Positions 10,563-64,000 of a stretch of 64,000 bases of DNA are shown in pieces. The stretch is from contig CM063114.1 in NCBI GenBank assembly GCA_031841125.1, positions 11,594,001 to 11,658,000 of the forward strand, read 5' to 3'. The notes beneath the pieces are model-generated. The model was not told the origin of the DNA. It saw only the letters and a list, made by a program, of their open reading frames with translations, and ran no database searches. This stretch comes from Acanthococcus lagerstroemiae. Lineage: Eukaryota > Arthropoda > Insecta > Hemiptera > Eriococcidae. Each line of letters begins with the position of its first letter. Within the stretch, counting starts at the first letter, position 1. A program made the translations under genes and the position numbers.

Positions 10563-11355
10563 GAAAAACTCGATTTTGATTACTGTGGCACCTGACCAGT
10601 TTTCTTAGTAACCCTTTAATTTACAAATTTCGATCTTTTCAACACGTTTTCGAATCCTCCTCCGTAATAATGCCATCGTTCTTAGATGCAGTTTCCTTCT
10701 CAACTAGAACGATCTCTGTCTGTCCAAACACGAACATTTAACATTTATAGTGAAACGAGATACTACAGCACCGAGTGCTGTCCATCTGCATGTGACTCCC
10801 CTAAATTTCGACTCGGGCGTAAATGTTAATTTCTACAATAAATCCCACATTATTTCGAGGTCTGTTCTGGTCATTTTCGCTGTCACATTATTTTGTATAA
10901 TGTCCGATTAAAACGTGTAATATTTTCGTCTCCTCGGTTTCCTCGTTGCCAGTATTTCCGCTAGATTTGCCCCCTTTCGGAAGAACAATTTTCGAGTTGA
11001 TTTGTGCCCATCTCGTTGACCAATGGTGTTCGAAAGATCCCAATGCAGTATTTCTTGTCTCCTTATTTGATCGCGTACACTAGATACGCGTATTCAAATT
11101 ACATTTAAATTTAAAATAAATGGAGGCAATTCTCCGTGCCGACGGACTTCAGCAACAGCAGGAGACTTAGTTGTTGAATTTCTACAAATTGTACTATTTT
11201 ATAGTGTAGAAGAAATGGAAACGCGTTTGTGGAAACGCGAAGATCTGCATCGTAGGCGTGCTGATTTACATTCGATACTTTTTGACTGTTGTGTCGCGTA
11301 CACGAGTGTGTGTGTTTTTTTTAAAAATGCATAAATGTTTGTCTATCTGTTTCAG
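10563..11355. other. Unique-looking DNA upstream of Nbea exon 1
   Basis: No upstream Nbea exon was recognised. The stretch is less AT-rich than typical intron DNA. A polypyrimidine tract and branch-like region precede the 11354-11355 AG. Confidence 0.5.
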
Positions 11356-60757
<49,402 letters not shown>

Positions 60758-61292
60758 AGCGAATGCCAAAAAGTTTGTATCGAGTGCAATATTTTAGATT
60801 GTTATATACATTATGTTTAGCCAAAAAGTTCGTTTCCTTCGTTACAAGTACTTAATTTTTTTATTCGTAATTCGGGTGCGCGAGTTCTCGGATCTCGGCT
60901 GCGCTGAATCTATATATTTCGATAAGCCAAGTGGAAGTTTTCCAATCCCAATGCCACAATTTTTGTTAATCGTTTTGTATTGTTCGTTTTTCTACGCATT
61001 GATGCATTTTCGAAAATGGAAGTCGCATCGGCCGGAAAACGATTTAATAATTTCATCGTCCATCCAAATTGAACATTTTTTACCATTTTTAAAAGTTGAC
61101 CAAATTCGTAATGGCTGCTGAACTGGGTCGTGTACTAGCGCTGGTATTGACTAAAATGAAAAGCTACAGGATTCGTGATATTTGAAAACATTCCGCTTTT
61201 TTTAAAGAAAGAATTTCTAGTTAATTCGCCTAATTCTATTAAAATTCGTGCATTGTTAAATACGGCTACGGCGGTTTCTTTTTTTTTTTTTT

Positions 61293-61300
61293 TGTACATA
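61293..61300 (+). promoter_or_regulatory. Pumilio-type response element in the Nbea 3' UTR
   Basis: TGTACATA matches the Pumilio/FBF consensus UGUANAUA exactly on the sense strand. It sits in the 3' UTR about 540 nt after the stop, directly after a T-run. Pumilio sites are common in neuronal transcripts and repress or localise mRNAs. An exact 8-mer can also occur by chance in AT-rich DNA. Confidence 0.35.
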
Positions 61301-61916
61301 AAAAACGTTATTAACATTTTTTAATCATTACGATAATTTCTAAATTTACATTTAATTTTAAAAGTGCATTTGTACGTGCTAAATTGCATTTTCAACAAAA
61401 AAAAAAAAATGATATCGAGAAAATTTTCTGACGCATTCCAAATTTTTCTAGTTCTTTGTCTTTGTTTTTTAATGTATTGTAAGTATTGTTAGTTTTGATT
61501 CATTGGTTTTCGACTATTTTTATTATTTTTGTCAATACGTTGAAGAAAACGATGTCAGCGTGCCCTCGGGCAGTTTCAAGAGTTTCCAGCAGCTCTGTGT
61601 AAACGTTGGCATCGATATGATTACCAGTTCCGTATCAAGTTACTCTATTTGCTCTATTGTTTATGATATATTTTTGAACCGTAAATGCTGTAGGAAGTGA
61701 GTGGACGAAGATTTGTGCTTGAACCGTATATATCAAGTCAATTCTGTATTATTGATGTGTGTAGTGATTGTTTTATTTTTTCCCTCCTTTTCTTGCGGTT
61801 ATAGGTAATTGTGCGAATGAATAGGGTATATTGTGAACTACTGGTAGTTTTTAGCAACATTGTTAACCCCGTAGTACAGCCCTTACATTTGTACGCTAAT
61901 TCGCCATTATATTGTC

Positions 61917-61922
61917 AATAAA
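61917..61922 (+). terminator. Poly(A) signal of Nbea
   Basis: Canonical AATAAA in the context gtcaataaagg, followed about 20 nt later by a GT-rich element (gttctgtgtgtg). It is 1.16 kb after the stop codon and is the best-supported cleavage signal downstream of the last exon. Confidence 0.65.
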
Positions 61923-61959
61923 GGTTACAAATTTTGAAAGTTCTGTGTGTGAGAGGTGG

Positions 61960-62835
61960 ATGGAACGAACAGAGTTTTTCTGCGAGATCCTGAAACCAGT
62001 TTTTTCATCGGTAAATTTAATAGTCCACCCCTCGAGTATGCAGACATTTTCAAAGTTTGAAGAACAAATTGAGTTGACCTCGTATGTCAGCCCAATTTTC
62101 GCTGAGTTTGAATCCGCTGACTAAATTGGACGGCGACGCTGACAAACGTCTACAAAGCAGAACGTGGAAGAACTTGACCGGACGATTTTCGCACTATTCG
62201 CCGCGCACGACTCTTGATTCCAGATTCGTTTCACGCATCCATTTTTTATCGGTTTTCCGCCGAATTTTACCAGGGCGGTATGACACGGCAGGAAGTTGTT
62301 CATCGCAGTACACCCTCGCTACTCTTCTGCTGGAGAACAGCCATCGCCGAACGCGTCAAAAAGGATGTCATCGTGCCATCGTTAACTCTATCTTCTGTCG
62401 AAAAATGACCGTTTTTCCCGGGAAAGTATGAGCTTTCCGAAGGTCTTACGATTGCGGCTGCTCATGTAGTCCCGCCTTTTTGAATTCCAGTCGTTATGTG
62501 GGTGGGCCTTGTCTACCTGCCATGTGCTGTAGTTATTAAATTTAGGGTGCACGAATTTCTGTTCGCTTTTCAAAGATGTAATAGTTCACGATCGCTTGGA
62601 TACTATGAGAAAATTATCGCTAGTTATCTTTACGGAATGTTCGTCTCGCCGCATTACTTTTTTTTTTCTCTTTTTGTCTGACAACTAGTATGTACATTAA
62701 GTCTGGTACAGTTAAGAAACGTATAATTTCTTCACCGCGTTGATAACGAGTTCTTGAACTCGTCCTTCTCCTCCAACTTCACAATGCCCATTATTGTGTA
62801 TTGCGGGTTACAAATTATGTTTCTCAATTGGACCA
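61960..62835. other. Downstream intergenic sequence
   Basis: No gene was recognised. The stretch 62100-62420 has balanced composition and is stop-poor on both strands, but the translations (plus 62084-62431 and minus 62121-62303) match no family I know. Confidence 0.4.
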
Positions 62836-62838
62836 GAG

Positions 62839-63257
62839 TACAGGGCTTTTCCAGTACTCCATATTGCATACTTATTCGCCTGTCTAGTGATCAAGTTGGT
62901 TGTGTATGATAAGGACGTAATTGTAATTTTGTAATATTATGGTCGAACCAGTGAGTTTCAGTTTACCTTTTATGATACTTGTCTGTCTTCTCTGTTCCCT
63001 GTATAGTTCAAAATTTTCGTTTTTCGATCATTCCTCGTGGTCTTATCCTATGGTCATATCGATTTCATTAAATAACAGTTCAATTTTCGGCTTACACTTT
63101 CGGCAACACAATTCAGCCATGTTTGTGTTGCCGAAAGAATTCGAACTTTCTCAAAAAATTCTGATCTCCGGCGTTTTCAAGTATTGGGCCCATTTCGCGC
63201 ATCAAAAACAGAAGAGGCGAGTAAGTATGCAATATGGAGTACTGTTAAAGTCCTACA
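62839..63257. mobile_element. MITE family M, downstream of Nbea
   Basis: Left arm cagggcttttccagtactcc + atattgcatacttattcgcc. The right arm is its inverse (ggcgagtaagtatgcaatat, ggagtactgttaaagtcctA). About 40-bp TIRs, 419 bp in total. The stop-free frame 62939-63286 lies mainly inside it and shows no transposase motif. Confidence 0.75.
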
Positions 63258-63504
63258 GCTATGAGTACTTACCCCTGGTATTCTGATAACGCAACCTGTT
63301 GAACATTCGTGATATTAGTACTGCAGTTTCGAATACCGAGGGCGTATATTTGAAGCCTATTCTTCCGAAACGTGTCGAGTGAATAAAAGCTATTTTGCAG
63401 GAGATGCAAATTACTCTGTGTCGCGCTCTCGTGAAGGAAGTTAGAAGCGAGGTCTTTACTGAGTATTTTTCTCCATAGTGTTGTGCATAATCGGGTCACG
63501 GTTA

Positions 63505-63722
63505 GGGGATCTGGTTGGCCAAGTGGATAGCGCGCTGAACTTGGAATCCGGAGGTGCTGGGTTCGAGCCCACGTAGCAACTCGGTACATTTCAACCTAGG
63601 CCGGTTTTTCGGCACGAAGTGAAGGAGGGCTGAGACAGCCCTAACAGCCTCCCCGACGTCTCTGGGGTAATGCTCGAAAGGGCGGATTCCAGAGCTTGGG
63701 TTGAGAGCAAACTTAGAAAAGA
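63505..63722 (+). mobile_element. tRNA-derived SINE, family 1, copy 3
   Basis: This is the best-preserved copy. The A box TGGCCAAGTGG is at 63516-63526 and the B box GGTTCGAGCC at 63560-63569, at normal pol III spacing. The tRNA-like head is followed by about 130 bp shared with the other two copies (acagccctaacagcctcccc, ctcgaaagggcggattccag, ttgagagcaaacttagaaaa). The 3' end is (A)-rich. Confidence 0.8.
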
Positions 63723-63874
63723 ATCGGTTCACGGTTGGCATTACAAGGATGGGGACTCTATCAGAGAGGGCTCTTATCTCGAAATCGATAGTTTTTGACT
63801 TGACACGTTTTGGGAGAATGGGCCTTCATTTGATAATTCGTGCTTGCTGGTGGTAGGCTGTGTAACTTCATGGA

Positions 63875-63925
63875 ACTCCGTAGCGCAGCCAGGATTTTTG
63901 CGGCAGGGGGGGGGGAGAAGCAAGA
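63875..63925 (+). repeat. Poly-G-terminated dispersed repeat end
   Basis: ccgtagcgcagccaggattt followed by an 11-nt G-run parallels the inverse of 2127-2176 (gtggcgtagtcaggattttc then a G-run). It is probably the end of an interspersed element that runs off the window. Confidence 0.5.
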
Positions 63926-64000
63926 TTTGTTGAATATGCATTTTTTATTTGAGTTAACCTAAATTTATTGTAGCACACGAAAGATAACGCAGTTAGAATT

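Larger units (their letters stand above)
60758..61940 (+). other. Nbea: 3' UTR of Nbea
   Basis: The region from the stop codon to just beyond the AATAAA at 61917 carries no competing gene. It is AT-rich with several T-runs. The end is inferred from the poly(A) signal and the GT-rich tract that follows (ttctgtgtgtgag, about 20-35 nt downstream). Earlier alternative sites cannot be excluded. Confidence 0.6.

Noticed and set aside
62939..63286. 115-codon frame with a hydrophobic start
   Set aside because: Lies mostly inside MITE M and runs through its right TIR; no transposase or other recognisable motif.
63505..63590. Functional tRNA gene
   Set aside because: A and B boxes are good, but there is no matching acceptor stem, no clear anticodon arm, and the same head with a long shared tail occurs at two other sites: a SINE.

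Overview
The window is animal nuclear DNA. One large gene, split by introns, runs left to right along the + strand and leaves more than 95% of the sequence as intron and repeat. The gene is the 3' part of a neurobeachin/LRBA-family BEACH protein (Drosophila rugose, C. elegans sel-2). Sixteen coding exons at 11,356-60,757 join in phase with GT-AG junctions and encode about 710 C-terminal residues: the end of the PH-like domain, the whole BEACH domain and the WD40 propeller, ending in the family-typical [12 protein letters not shown] tail. The protein resembles the arthropod/ecdysozoan form from memory of the family (short MHLSPMMF joint, NYT...QSPSYA linker, LGDNFSQ segment). An arthropod or related invertebrate is therefore likely, but the species cannot be fixed. 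The N-terminal exons lie upstream of the window; I found none in 1-11,355.

Layout: 1-11,355 is intron or upstream sequence with two tRNA-derived SINE families, a decayed LINE, foldback elements and a head-to-tail row of four MITEs (7.9-9.2 kb). Exons 1-2 sit at 11.36-11.69 kb. Next comes an 18.5-kb intron (11.7-30.2 kb) with minisatellites, an inverted pair of about 1-kb repeats (14.7 and 21.2 kb) and MITEs. BEACH exons 3-9 are spread over 30.2-47.1 kb. A degenerate, antisense R1/Jockey-like LINE (40.6-43.1 kb) lies between exons 6 and 7. Intron 8 holds a 190-bp tandem array invaded by MITEs. Intron 9 (47.1-51.4 kb) is almost entirely foldback elements plus a minisatellite that looks derived from a MITE. 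The WD40 exons are at 51.4-55.95 kb. A 4.7-kb intron full of purine-rich tandem repeats precedes the last exon at 60.67 kb. The 3' UTR runs to a poly(A) signal at 61,917. Downstream are one more MITE and one more SINE; I identified no further gene.

Most of what can be learned beyond the gene concerns small non-autonomous DNA transposons. Several carry TAGGG/TAAGG...CCCTA/CCTTA ends, a CCGCCATTTTGA-like block near the end and, in three clean cases, exact 7-bp target duplications. In one place four of them sit in series, separated by single CATTCGC-like 7-mers. I found no CRISPR array, genuine tRNA/rRNA gene or prokaryotic-type operon. No undescribed multi-gene system is visible; the novelty is in the repeat biology and in possible effects on splicing and RNA structure of the host gene.
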